Below are positions 1-7,407 of a stretch of DNA of 9,844 nucleotides, piece by piece. The translations under genes were made by a program, and so were the position numbers. Source of the DNA: an uncultured Comamonadaceae bacterium (lineage in GTDB: Bacteria > Pseudomonadota > Gammaproteobacteria > Burkholderiales > Burkholderiaceae_C). The stretch is from assembly GCA_937871735.1 (NCBI GenBank), contig CALMOI010000372.1, positions 1 through 9,844 on the forward strand. The letters run 5' to 3'. Positions within the stretch are counted from its first letter, which is position 1; every line of letters starts with the position of its first letter. The notes below the pieces were generated by a model. It was given only the letters and a program-made list of their open reading frames with translations, ran no database searches and was not told the DNA's origin.

Positions 1-844
1 GCACGATGCGCGCCGCGCCGCTGTGCGCCGCCAGCCAGCTTTTGAGGCGCTGCGGATTCGTCATGCCGCTGTGCAACGACACCACCGCACCCGCGCCGTA
101 CTGCGTGGCAAAGCGGGCGTTGAAGCGCGCTTCAAGCTGCGGCGTGAGGTTGATTTCCGGCACCATCACCAGCGCCTGCGCCGCCGGGTCAAGCGTCAGC
201 GCCCGCGCCACGGCTTGCAAATAGACCTCAGTTTTGCCGCTGCCGGTGGCCCCGAACAGCAGGAATGGCCCAGCCTCGGCCTCGATCTGCGCCAGCACCT
301 GCGTTTGCTCAGCCGTCAGCGGCGGGGCGACGTGGTCGGGCGGCGGCGTGGTCGCGGTGGTGTGGGCGCTGTCGGTCGTGGTGATCTCTGCGGCAGCGGC
401 GGCGCTGGCACGGCTGCGCGGTGCGGCACGGGGTGTGCGGGGCTTGAGGCGGCGTGCCAGTTGGTCGGCGTTCAACTCGCGCAACTGCGGCGGCAGCGCC
501 GCCAGCGCCACTTCGCCCAGCGCACGCTGGTAGTAGCTGGCGGCAAAGTCCACCAACTGCCGCCATGCCGCCGTCAGCGGCGCGACCTCGCCCACAGCGC
601 CCAGCACGGCGCGGATGTTGTCTGCACGCCAATCAGGCTGCGGCTCGGCGATGGCTTCCCAGACGATGCCCAGCACCTCACGTGTGCCCAGCGGCACCCG
701 CACCAACGTGCCGGGCGCTATCGGGCGGTCACTGCGGTAGGTCAGCGCCCCAGTCATGGCGCTGTGGGCGGGCATGGGCACCGCCACGGCCAGCCAGTGC
801 AGTGCATCATCAGGCGATGCGGCGAGTGTGGATAAGTCAGCCAC
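1..844 (-). CDS. priA: Primosomal protein N' (PriA replication-restart helicase), N-terminal part, truncated by window edge
   Basis: PriA is a 3'-to-5' DNA helicase that recognises stalled or repaired forks and D-loops and starts primosome assembly in the cytoplasm. About 281 codons lie in the window, whereas the family is usually near 700 residues. The N-terminal DNA-binding domain is visible around residues 16-45 (WLAVAVPMP, then PGTLVRVPLGTREVLGIVW). A winged-helix-like stretch includes FAASYYQRALGEVAL, and an Ala/Thr/Pro-rich linker spans about residues 142-172. The helicase domain begins with Walker A GATGSGKT (residues 198-205), then VPEINLTPQ. The DEAH box and zinc-binding cysteines lie beyond the edge. 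I chose the GTG at 842-844 because the later in-frame ATGs (775 and 757) would remove the conserved first beta strand; an in-frame stop lies just upstream of this GTG. The ribosome-binding site is weak. DnaA boxes overlap and precede the start. Confidence 0.93.
   Translation of the reverse strand, partial: MADLSTLAASPDDALHWLAVAVPMPAHSAMTGALTYRSDRPIAPGTLVRVPLGTREVLGIVWEAIAEPQPDWRADNIRAVLGAVGEVAPLTAAWRQLVDFAASYYQRALGEVALAALPPQLRELNADQLARRLKPRTPRAAPRSRASAAAAAEITTTDSAHTTATTPPPDHVAPPLTAEQTQVLAQIEAEAGPFLLFGATGSGKTEVYLQAVARALTLDPAAQALVMVPEINLTPQLEARFNARFATQYGAGAVVSLHSGMTNPQRLKSWLAAHSGAARIV
827..835 (-). promoter_or_regulatory. Perfect DnaA box inside the 5' end of priA
   Basis: The plus strand reads TGTGGATAA, so the minus strand is TTATCCACA, an exact match to the consensus high-affinity DnaA box. 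It lies within the first codons of priA, as annotated from the GTG start. The match is seen directly; DnaA binding is inferred. Confidence 0.7.
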
Positions 845-900
845 GGGTGTTAGCGCTCAGTGCTTGAGGTGTCATAAAAGTGCAACTTACCCCCAGTGCC

Positions 901-909
901 TGTGGATAA
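901..909 (-). promoter_or_regulatory. Perfect DnaA box in the hemE-priA gap
   Basis: This is a second exact TTATCCACA on the minus strand, in the same orientation as the box at 827-835 and 74 bases from it (about seven helical turns). It is 57 bases upstream of the priA start, where DnaA could act on the priA promoter. Binding is inferred. Confidence 0.72.
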
Positions 910-912
910 CTC

Positions 913-921
913 TGTTGATAA
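913..921 (-). promoter_or_regulatory. DnaA box with one mismatch, paired with the box at 901-909
   Basis: The minus strand reads TTATCAACA, which differs from consensus at one position. It has the same orientation as the neighbouring perfect box, with starts 12 bases apart, a spacing that would allow cooperative DnaA binding. On its own it would be weak evidence; the clustering is what supports it. Confidence 0.55.
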
Positions 922-970
922 GCAGGGGGAATGCCTTGTAAGCCGTTGTTGCACAAGGATTTCAACACAA

Positions 971-1022
971 TGCCTAAAAAATAGGCACTGATGGTGCCCT
1001 CCCCGTTGCGCTGGGGGAGGGC
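971..1022 (-). terminator. Probable rho-independent terminator downstream of hemE (two adjacent stem-loops)
   Basis: Just past the hemE stop, the minus strand has a 9-bp GC-rich hairpin: GCCCTCCCC at 1022-1014 pairs with GGGGAGGGC at 1004-996, with a 9-base loop. About 14 bases further on is a run of six T (981-976), itself inside a second hairpin with a TGCCTA stem (987-982 with 976-971) and a 5-base loop. The T-run is further from the GC stem than in a textbook terminator, so termination could use either or both elements. It would separate hemE transcription from priA. Confidence 0.55.
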
Positions 1023-1034
1023 GCAGGCGCTGCT

Positions 1035-2213
1035 TCAGGCCCGCTGTGCGCGCGAGTGGCGATGCACCGCTTCAACCAGCACCGCCACGTTGTCCGGCGG
1101 CGTGAACTGGCTGATGCCGTGGCCCAGATTGAAGATCTGCGTCGGGCCGCTGGTGGTGGTGTCGGTGTGCGGACGGCCAAAGCTGTCAAGCACGCGGGCC
1201 ACTTCGGTTTGAATCGCGGCGGGCGGGGCGAACAGCACGTTGGGGTCGATGTTGCCTTGCAGCGCCTTGCCCGCACCGCTGGCGGTGCCTTGCCATTGCT
1301 CGCCGATGTCGCCGCCGACCAGCGCGCGCGCCGTGCCCAGATTCATCGTCCAGTCCAGGCCCAGCACGTCGCAGTCCAGCGCCTTCATCTCTTGCAGCCA
1401 CAAACCGCCGCCCTTGGTGAAGACGATGCGCGGCACGACTTGGCCGTCTACGCCGTGGCGCTTGAGCTGCGCCAGCACGCGGGCGGTGTACGCCAAGCTG
1501 AATTGCTGGAACGCGCCGTCGGCCAGCACGCCGCCCCAGCTGTCAAAAATCATCACCGCTTGCGCGCCCGCGTCGATTTGGGCGTTCAGGTAAACGGCCA
1601 CCGCGTCGGCGTTGATTTGCAGCATCTTGTGCATCAGGTCAGGGCGCGAGTACAGCATGGACTTGACCAGGCGGTAGTCGTCCGAGCCCTTGCCTTCGAC
1701 CATGTAGCAAGCCAGCGTCCACGGGCTGCCAGAAAAGCCGATCAGCGGCACGCGGCCATTCAGCGCTTTGCGAATCGACGTGACCGCATCGGTGACGTAG
1801 CGCAGCTTGTCCATATCGGGCACGGCCAGCGCGGCCACGGCGGCTTCGTCACGCACCGGGGTGGCGAAACGCGGGCCTTCGCCTTGCGCGAACGACAGGC
1901 CTAAGCCCATCGCGTCGGGCACCGTCAAGATGTCGGAAAACAAGATGGCCGCGTCCAGCGGGTAACGCTCCAGCGGTTGCAGCGTGACTTCGGTGGCGTA
2001 GTCCACATTCGTGGCCAAGCCCATGAAGCTGCCCGCTTTGGCGCGGGTGGCGCAGTATTCCGGCAAGTAACGGCCCGCTTGGCGCATCAGCCACACCGGG
2101 GTGTAGGCGGTGGCTTGGCGCAGACACGCCCGCAAGAAGGTGTCGTTTTGAAGCGGGGCAAAGGCAGACGCGCAGACTGCCGCAGAGGTGGATGGTGTGC
2201 TGGTGGAACTCAT
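1035..2213 (-). CDS. hemE: Uroporphyrinogen decarboxylase
   Basis: This cytoplasmic enzyme removes the four acetate carboxyl groups of uroporphyrinogen III to give coproporphyrinogen III in heme and other tetrapyrrole synthesis. Both family signatures are present: PVWLMRQAGRYLPEY near residues 39-53 and GFSGSPWTLACYMVEG at 159-174. Expected active-site residues are in place: R44 in the RQAGR loop, D94 in FSDIL, Y170, and the C-terminal histidine (about 365) in NLGHGI. At 392 residues it is longer than the roughly 355-370 usual for the family. The excess is mainly a Ser/Thr/Ala-rich N-terminal tail before FAPLQNDTFLRA. ATG 2213 is the only ATG before the conserved core, but its ribosome-binding site is weak, so a non-ATG internal start is possible. 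The gene begins 27 bases after the CoA-binding gene, so the two may be cotranscribed. It ends at a likely terminator. Confidence 0.97.
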   Translation of the reverse strand: MSSTSTPSTSAAVCASAFAPLQNDTFLRACLRQATAYTPVWLMRQAGRYLPEYCATRAKAGSFMGLATNVDYATEVTLQPLERYPLDAAILFSDILTVPDAMGLGLSFAQGEGPRFATPVRDEAAVAALAVPDMDKLRYVTDAVTSIRKALNGRVPLIGFSGSPWTLACYMVEGKGSDDYRLVKSMLYSRPDLMHKMLQINADAVAVYLNAQIDAGAQAVMIFDSWGGVLADGAFQQFSLAYTARVLAQLKRHGVDGQVVPRIVFTKGGGLWLQEMKALDCDVLGLDWTMNLGTARALVGGDIGEQWQGTASGAGKALQGNIDPNVLFAPPAAIQTEVARVLDSFGRPHTDTTTSGPTQIFNLGHGISQFTPPDNVAVLVEAVHRHSRAQRA

Positions 2214-2240
2214 GGCGGGATTGTCGCAGGCGGGGCTGAC

Positions 2241-2672
2241 TCAGCTCTGATCGCGCAGCCGCCATTCCACTTTCAGGCATTTGTCTTGCACCACGGCCAA
2301 ACCCGCAGCGCGGGCGCGGGCACCAGCGCCATCGTGGCGAATGCCCAATTGCAGCCAGATGGCGGGCGCGTGAATGGCGATGGCCTCATCGACCACGGGC
2401 GGCACGTCATCGGCATTGCGAAACACGTTCACCAAGTCGATGGTTTCGTGCGCGGCGGCTTCGGTCAAGGTGGCGTAGACGCGCTCGCCCAAGATGGTGC
2501 CGCCCGCCGCCGCCGGGTTGACCGGAATGATGCGCCAGCCCGCGTCCTGCATGGCTCGCGCCACACCGTAGCTCTCGCGGTGCGGTTTGGGCGACAAACC
2601 CACCACCGCCACACGGCGGCAAGTGGCGAGCAATTGGGCAATGGTGGCGGCTTCGTTCAAATCAGTGGGCAT
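2241..2672 (-). CDS. CoA-binding Rossmann-fold protein, YccU-like
   Basis: This 143-residue protein is a single CoA-binding domain of the YccU type (CoA_binding_2 family). It has the nucleotide-binding strand-loop VAVVGLSPKPHRESYGVA at residues 21-38, the second strand RIIPVNP, and family-typical IDLVNVFRNADDVPPVVDEA and IWLQLGI segments. Members bind CoA or a related nucleotide, but their physiological role is poorly defined and I do not assign one. No signal peptide or membrane segment is visible, so it is probably cytoplasmic. I chose ATG 2672 because the longer frame from 2738 adds 22 residues (MRSRIRVCLSFQ...) not expected in the family. Neither start has a clear Shine-Dalgarno sequence, so the start is uncertain. 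It lies directly upstream of hemE on the same strand. Confidence 0.85.
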   Translation of the reverse strand: MPTDLNEAATIAQLLATCRRVAVVGLSPKPHRESYGVARAMQDAGWRIIPVNPAAAGGTILGERVYATLTEAAAHETIDLVNVFRNADDVPPVVDEAIAIHAPAIWLQLGIRHDGAGARARAAGLAVVQDKCLKVEWRLRDQS

Positions 2673-2744
2673 AGATGGAAGATGCAGAGTCTGTGACGAT
2701 GGTTGGAAACTAAGGCATACACGGATCCGGCTGCGCATCTTGGG

Positions 2745-3113
2745 CTAAGGAGCCATTTCGATGGCGATGCTGATATCGCGTGGCGATCGGCCTGAGCCCG
2801 ACACCAGTGCATGAAAGCGCGTGCCTGAAGTGTGCGCGCCCACCACGCGATACAAACCTGCATATTCCCACTCGTTCACGGCCTGTTTGACGAAAACAGG
2901 GACTTTTCCGGTGGTTGATGCCAACGCTCGGCCAGCTTTCGCAATGATCGGCCCCGTACCGCAAAGAATCTCGCGAGGTGCGCGGGGGTTCAAGTCAGTT
3001 CTGACGCAAATTGCAACGACGCAACCATTTTTGGTGGGGATGTATGCCTGTTTGCTACCACCAACTGCTGCATAAATTTCATCGCGGGTGTATGTCTGGC
3101 CGATGCTGAACAT
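2745..3113 (-). CDS. Uncharacterised 122-residue protein
   Basis: I do not recognise this gene with confidence. The start at 3113 is well supported: a perfect AGGAGG lies 7 bases upstream, whereas an earlier in-frame ATG at 3203 lacks such a signal. The protein begins MFSIGQTYTRDEIYAAVGG, continues with KQAYIPTKNGCVVAICVRT and LNPRAPREILCGTGP, then PVFVKQAVNEWEYAGLYRVV, and ends ISIAIEMAP. It has no signal peptide or membrane segment. The pattern of a GQxYxRxxI opening, a central basic segment, a WEYxGxYxV strand and a late hydrophobic strand recalls SRA/PUA-like modules in modification-dependent restriction proteins. That is inference from memory and could be wrong. It stands alone between the efflux operon stop (122 bases upstream) and the CoA-binding gene, with no restriction or nuclease partner visible. 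Confidence 0.8.
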   Translation of the reverse strand: MFSIGQTYTRDEIYAAVGGSKQAYIPTKNGCVVAICVRTDLNPRAPREILCGTGPIIAKAGRALASTTGKVPVFVKQAVNEWEYAGLYRVVGAHTSGTRFHALVSGSGRSPRDISIAIEMAP

Positions 3114-3120
3114 AGCGAAG

Positions 3121-3126
3121 CCTCCT
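3121..3126 (-). promoter_or_regulatory. Perfect Shine-Dalgarno sequence of the uncharacterised gene
   Basis: The minus strand reads AGGAGG, 7 bases before the ATG at 3113. It decides the start of this gene over the longer frame from 3203 and is the strongest ribosome-binding site in the window. Confidence 0.85.
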
Positions 3127-3235
3127 GGTAGGTTGGCCTCAATCCTAACTGTGGGTGCTGACGAGGGCCCTTGATCTGCGCAACTTGCATCTCCCCTCCG
3201 CACTCACAACCGCGCCAGCGTCGCTCGCACCTCAT

Positions 3236-6200
3236 TCACAGCCAGCCGCGCAACTTCTTGAGAAGATCGTCCACGTAGGTGAACACCACGGGCACGACCA
3301 GCAGGCTCAGCACGGTCGAGGTGAGCAAGCCGCCGATGACCACGATCGCCATCGGTTGTCGGAAGCTGGGTTCTGCGCCCAGGCCCAGCGCGTTGGGCAG
3401 CATCCCGGCGGCCATGGCGATGGTCGTCATCACGATGGGGCGGGCGCGCTTGTGGCAGGCGTCGATCACCGCGTCGAGCCGGTCTAGGCCACGGTCGCGC
3501 CGCGTGACGATGGCGTACTCAACCAGCAAGATCGAGTTCTTGGTCACGATGCCCATGAGCATCAGCACGCCGATGACCACCGGCATCGAGAACGACTGGT
3601 TCGTGAGCCAGAGCGCGCCGAATGCGCCGCCGAAAGCCAGCGGCAATGCACACAGAATGGTGACGGGCTGCAAGAAGTCGTGGAACAGCAGCACCAGCAC
3701 AGCATAGATGCAGAACACGCCGATCGCCATCGCCGTGCCGAAACTCGTGAACAGCTCCGACATGCGTTGCAACTCGCCTTGCTCCACGATGCGCACCCCG
3801 GCGGGAAGCGACTTGAAGGCTGGTAAGGCCATGGCGTCTTTTTGCACTTCGCCAAGCGCACGGCCATTGAGCTCGACGCTCAAAGTCACGTTGCGCGAGC
3901 GGTCTAGGCGGTCGATCTGCGAGGGGCCGCTGCCCATGCTCACCTCTGCGACCGAGCCGAGGCTGACGGTGCCGTTGGCACCCTTGACGCGCAACTGGGC
4001 GATTGCATCCATGTCTTGGCGCACGGAGGCGTCCATGCGCACGCGAATGGCGATCTGACGCTCAGGCAGATTGAGCTTGGGCAGCGCCGTCGAGTAGTCG
4101 CCGTAGGTCGCGAGCCGGACGGCGTCCGCAAGCGACTCGGACGTAACGCCTCGGGCGGCGGCACGCGCATAGTCAGGGCGCACCTGAACTTCGGGGCGTT
4201 GCAGCGCTGCACTTGAGGTCACCGTGCCGACATTCTTCAACGAACGAAGCTGCTGCTCAGCTTGGTTCGCGGCCTTGCTCAGGGTGTCGGCATCATCGCC
4301 GGCCAGCGTGATCTCCAGCGTTGAACCGGTGCTGCTGCCCGCGACGTTGACGCGGATGCCTGGAATAGACCTCAGCCTATCGCGGATTTCAGCCTCGACC
4401 TGGGACTGCTTGAGCTTGCGGTCGCCACGGTCTACCAAGTCCACGGTGAGCGTGGCGCTGGTGACATCTGCCGTTGAGCTCGAACTCATGCCGCTGCTGG
4501 TGCTGGCCGTACCGACGGCAATGAAGACGGATCGCACCTCGGGTATCGTGCTCAGCAACTGCTGCGCCTGCTGGCTGATGGCGGTGGTCTGCGCCAGCGT
4601 GGCGGCGGGCCCGAGCTTGAGCGTCACCGTCGCCCGAGCCTTGTCTTGCGCTGGCATGAAGGCGGTTGGAATCGTCACCGCCAGCGCCACTGAAAGCACC
4701 AAGAAGACCAGCGCGGCCACGACGGTGGATTTGCGGTGTTGAAGCACACCGTGCGCCCAGCCCAGGTAGCGCGTCATCACGGGCCCATCCGTCGATGTGT
4801 TGTGCAGGTGCGCCGCCTTGGGCTTGAGCAGGTAGGCCGCCATCATCGGTGTGAGCAGCCGTGCGACCAGCAGGGACGCGAGCACGGCGATCGAGGCGGT
4901 CACGCCGAACTGGCGGAAGAACTTGCCGGGAATGCCACCCATGAAGGCGGTCGGCAAAAACACCGCCACCAGCGTGAAGGTCGTGGCGATCACCGCCAGG
5001 CCGATCTCGTCGGCTGCCTCCATCGCCGCTTGGTACGGCGTCTTGCCCATCAGCAGGTGGCGCTCGATGTTCTCGATCTCGACGATTGCGTCGTCCACCA
5101 GCACGCCGATGACCAATGAAAGCGACAGCAGCGTGATGGTGTTGAGCGAATAGCCCGCCAGCGCCATGAAGGCGAAGGCTGGCGCGATCGACAGCGGCAG
5201 CGCGGCGGCGGCGATGAAGGTGGCGCGCATGTCGCGCAGGAACCATCCCACCACGAGCACCGCGAGCACGGCGCCTTCGATCAGGAGTTCCATAGAGCCT
5301 TCGTAGTTCTCCTGGATCGGCGTGACGGTGTTGCTGGCCTCGACGATGTTGACCTCGGGATGTGCCGCAGAAAACTTCTTCAGTGCCGCGCGGATGTCGT
5401 TCGCGACGCCGACGTCCGAGAACCCCTGGGAGCGCTTGATCTCGAACCCGATCACCTTCTTGCCGTCCCGAAACGCCATGGTCGTGCGCTCGGCGTTCGT
5501 GTCGGTGATGCGTGCGATCTGGTCGAGCCGCACATAGCGGCCATCGCCCAAGGGCAGCGTGATCGCAGCGACCTCGGCGGCCGATCCGACGGTGGCCAGC
5601 GTACGGCTCGACTGCTTTTGGCCGCCCACGTTGGTTTCGCCGCCCGATGCTTCCTTCTGTGTGGCCTTGAGTTGCGTTGACACGTCCGAAGGCGTGACGC
5701 CGAGACCGGCCATCAGCACCGAGTCGAGGTCGACGTGGACTTCGCGGTCGATACCCCCCACGCGCGACACCGAGCCAACGCCCTTGACCGTAAGCAGGTT
5801 CTTTTTGACTTGGTTGTCGACGAACCAGGACAGGTCTTTCTCGTCCATCGCCGTCGAGTCGATGGTGTAGGTGAGCAGCGCGGTGCTGGCAGTCGTCAGC
5901 TTGGAGACGATCGGCGATGTGACGCTGGCTGGGAGGTCGGATTTGGCACTGTCGACCGCGTTGCGGACTTCGTTCAGCGCCACTTCCGAGTTCTTATCGA
6001 TCTCGAAGCTGACACTGATGCTCACTTGGCCATCGGTGATGGTCGTGGTGATGTGGTCCAAGCGGCTCAGCGCGGCGAGCTTGTCCTCGATCTTGCGGGC
6101 GACTTCGGTTTCGAGCTGCGCTGGCGCAGCGCCTTCGAGCGTTGCTGAAACCTGGATGGTCGGAAGATCCGTGTCGGGAAAGTCCTGGATTTGCAGCGTC

Positions 6201-6289
6201 CTAAAGCCGAGGATGCCGAGGACTGTCAGCAAGATAAAGGTGAGAACCGCCGGAACTGGATTGCGGATCGACCAAGATGAAACATTCAT
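3236..6289 (-). CDS. RND-family (HAE1-type) inner-membrane efflux transporter
   Basis: This is the proton-driven pump of a tripartite efflux system, taking substrates from the periplasm or inner membrane to the outer channel. It is 1017 residues, typical of HAE1 pumps (AcrB is about 1050). TM1 is at about residues 10-30. A first periplasmic part (31-335) precedes the TM2-TM6 block, which holds GVLVDDAIVEIENIERH (395-411). TM7 starts near 520, a second periplasmic part follows to about 845, and the final TM block holds MGIVTKNSILLVEYA (912-926). The proton-relay residues D399, D400 and K917 are present, arguing for an active hydrophobe or drug exporter. The loop near residues 593-611 is Ser/Thr-rich. 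The ATG overlaps the adaptor stop by 4 bases (ATGA) and has a GGAG about 8 bases upstream. Substrates cannot be read from sequence. Confidence 0.96.
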   Translation of the reverse strand: MNVSSWSIRNPVPAVLTFILLTVLGILGFRTLQIQDFPDTDLPTIQVSATLEGAAPAQLETEVARKIEDKLAALSRLDHITTTITDGQVSISVSFEIDKNSEVALNEVRNAVDSAKSDLPASVTSPIVSKLTTASTALLTYTIDSTAMDEKDLSWFVDNQVKKNLLTVKGVGSVSRVGGIDREVHVDLDSVLMAGLGVTPSDVSTQLKATQKEASGGETNVGGQKQSSRTLATVGSAAEVAAITLPLGDGRYVRLDQIARITDTNAERTTMAFRDGKKVIGFEIKRSQGFSDVGVANDIRAALKKFSAAHPEVNIVEASNTVTPIQENYEGSMELLIEGAVLAVLVVGWFLRDMRATFIAAAALPLSIAPAFAFMALAGYSLNTITLLSLSLVIGVLVDDAIVEIENIERHLLMGKTPYQAAMEAADEIGLAVIATTFTLVAVFLPTAFMGGIPGKFFRQFGVTASIAVLASLLVARLLTPMMAAYLLKPKAAHLHNTSTDGPVMTRYLGWAHGVLQHRKSTVVAALVFLVLSVALAVTIPTAFMPAQDKARATVTLKLGPAATLAQTTAISQQAQQLLSTIPEVRSVFIAVGTASTSSGMSSSSTADVTSATLTVDLVDRGDRKLKQSQVEAEIRDRLRSIPGIRVNVAGSSTGSTLEITLAGDDADTLSKAANQAEQQLRSLKNVGTVTSSAALQRPEVQVRPDYARAAARGVTSESLADAVRLATYGDYSTALPKLNLPERQIAIRVRMDASVRQDMDAIAQLRVKGANGTVSLGSVAEVSMGSGPSQIDRLDRSRNVTLSVELNGRALGEVQKDAMALPAFKSLPAGVRIVEQGELQRMSELFTSFGTAMAIGVFCIYAVLVLLFHDFLQPVTILCALPLAFGGAFGALWLTNQSFSMPVVIGVLMLMGIVTKNSILLVEYAIVTRRDRGLDRLDAVIDACHKRARPIVMTTIAMAAGMLPNALGLGAEPSFRQPMAIVVIGGLLTSTVLSLLVVPVVFTYVDDLLKKLRGWL

Positions 6290-7407
6290 CGCACGGTCTC
6301 CGCTGGTTTCACCGTCACCAGCACGCCTTCGGACAGGAATGCACCGCCGCTCGCCACGACCCGCGCAGCGCCAGCCAGTGGCGACAACAGCTCGACGCGA
6401 TCATCTTGGCGACGCCCCGTCGTGACGACCTGCGAGGAGACTTTGTTGTTGGCATCCACAAGATAGACATAGGCGCGACCGTCGCGCATCACGAGCGCCG
6501 ACTGGGGCAGCGTGACCGCTGGCGTGGAGCCCAAGCGGATCAGGCCGCTGGCGAACATGCCTGCGCGCGCGGTGCTGGCACCGGTCAGACTGACATACAC
6601 CGTGGCGCGCCCGGTGCTCGTCGATAAGGTCGGTGCCGCGATGCGCACGCTGCCGTTGACACGCTCGCCGTTGGGCAGCGTCAGTTCTGCCTTCTGGCCG
6701 GTTTTCACCGACGCGAGTTCGCGGGCATCGAATTCGGGCCGCCATTCGAGCCTGCCCTGCCTGACCAGGCGAAAGAGTTCGGTGCCCGCGCCCACCACGT
6801 TGCCGACGATTCCGACTTTTGACGACACCACACCGTCGTCGGGGGCGAGAACGCGCGTCTGCGCGAGCTTGAGTTTCACGCTGTCCAAGTCTGCTTGGGC
6901 GGATTGCAGCGTGGCGCGTGCGGTGGCCTCTGAGATCCGGTATTCCTCGATCTGTTGTTCAGACAGTGAGCCGCTCGTGCCGACCGCGTTCGCCCGTCGT
7001 ACGTAGGCGCTGGCCTGTTCGAGGCTGCTGCGGGATTGCGCCACCATCGCTTCCTGCTTGCGCAGGTCGACCCGCAAGGTGTCGTCTGCGAGGCGCGCGA
7101 GCACCTGCCCGCGCCGCACCACGTCACCAACGTCCACCAGCAGTTCCGCGACACGCAAGCCGCCCGTCTCGGGGCTGACAATGAGTTCCTGCCATGCCGT
7201 GACCGGCCCGCTGCCTTGCAGGGTTTTCGACCAGTCTCGGCTGTCGGGCGCGATGACATTGACCGTCATCGCGCTGGCGGCTGGCGTGCTGGCCGCCGGA
7301 TCTTTGGCGGGCGGACGCAGGAAGTAGGCCGCAGCGGCAGCCGCCAGCACAAGGATCGCGGCGATGACGGTGCTGCGGCCGAACTTGAGTTTCGAGAGGG
7401 TGCTCAT
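6286..7407 (-). CDS. Periplasmic adaptor (membrane fusion protein) of the RND efflux system
   Basis: This 373-residue HlyD/AcrA-type adaptor bridges the RND pump and the outer-membrane channel. It has an N-terminal hydrophobic segment (about residues 12-30) and no lipobox cysteine, so it is probably anchored by an uncleaved helix rather than by lipid. The first lipoyl half is near residues 78-107 (SPETGGLRVAELLVDVGDVV). A short alpha-hairpin of about 70 residues follows, then the second lipoyl half (LAPDDGVVSSKVG) near 188-200, a beta-barrel domain and a C-terminal membrane-proximal domain (TLPQSALVMRDGRAYVYLV). The ATG overlaps the stop of the outer-membrane gene, and its own stop overlaps the pump start, both as ATGA. 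Its Shine-Dalgarno is weak, which fits translational coupling. Confidence 0.94.
   Translation of the reverse strand: MSTLSKLKFGRSTVIAAILVLAAAAAAYFLRPPAKDPAASTPAASAMTVNVIAPDSRDWSKTLQGSGPVTAWQELIVSPETGGLRVAELLVDVGDVVRRGQVLARLADDTLRVDLRKQEAMVAQSRSSLEQASAYVRRANAVGTSGSLSEQQIEEYRISEATARATLQSAQADLDSVKLKLAQTRVLAPDDGVVSSKVGIVGNVVGAGTELFRLVRQGRLEWRPEFDARELASVKTGQKAELTLPNGERVNGSVRIAAPTLSTSTGRATVYVSLTGASTARAGMFASGLIRLGSTPAVTLPQSALVMRDGRAYVYLVDANNKVSSQVVTTGRRQDDRVELLSPLAGAARVVASGGAFLSEGVLVTVKPAETVR

Noticed and set aside
23..835. Long plus-strand reading frame (270 residues) opposite priA
   Set aside because: It is Arg/His/Gln-rich with no recognisable domain and lies antisense to a clear PriA frame. It is a typical GC-rich shadow.
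845..990. Full chromosomal origin (oriC) at the DnaA boxes
   Set aside because: Only three boxes are present and there is no adjacent dnaA or clear repeated AT-rich unwinding element. An origin call is not supported from this window alone.
1056..1904. 282-residue plus-strand reading frame opposite hemE
   Set aside because: It is antisense to an unmistakable HemE. Composition (many Arg, His, Gln, Val) and lack of motifs mark it as a shadow.
3164..3171. Palindrome AGGGCCCT between the pump and the orphan gene
   Set aside because: Eight bases, no T-run, no extension of the stem. Too short to call an operator or terminator.
3114..3235. Search for a terminator of the efflux operon and a promoter for the orphan gene
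   Set aside because: Only a 4-bp AGCG/CGCT stem and no convincing -35/-10 pair were seen, so neither is reported.
4389..5246. 285-residue minus-strand frame inside the RND pump
   Set aside because: It is in another frame of the pump gene, Arg/His/Ala-rich, and has no domain. The pump frame carries all conserved motifs.
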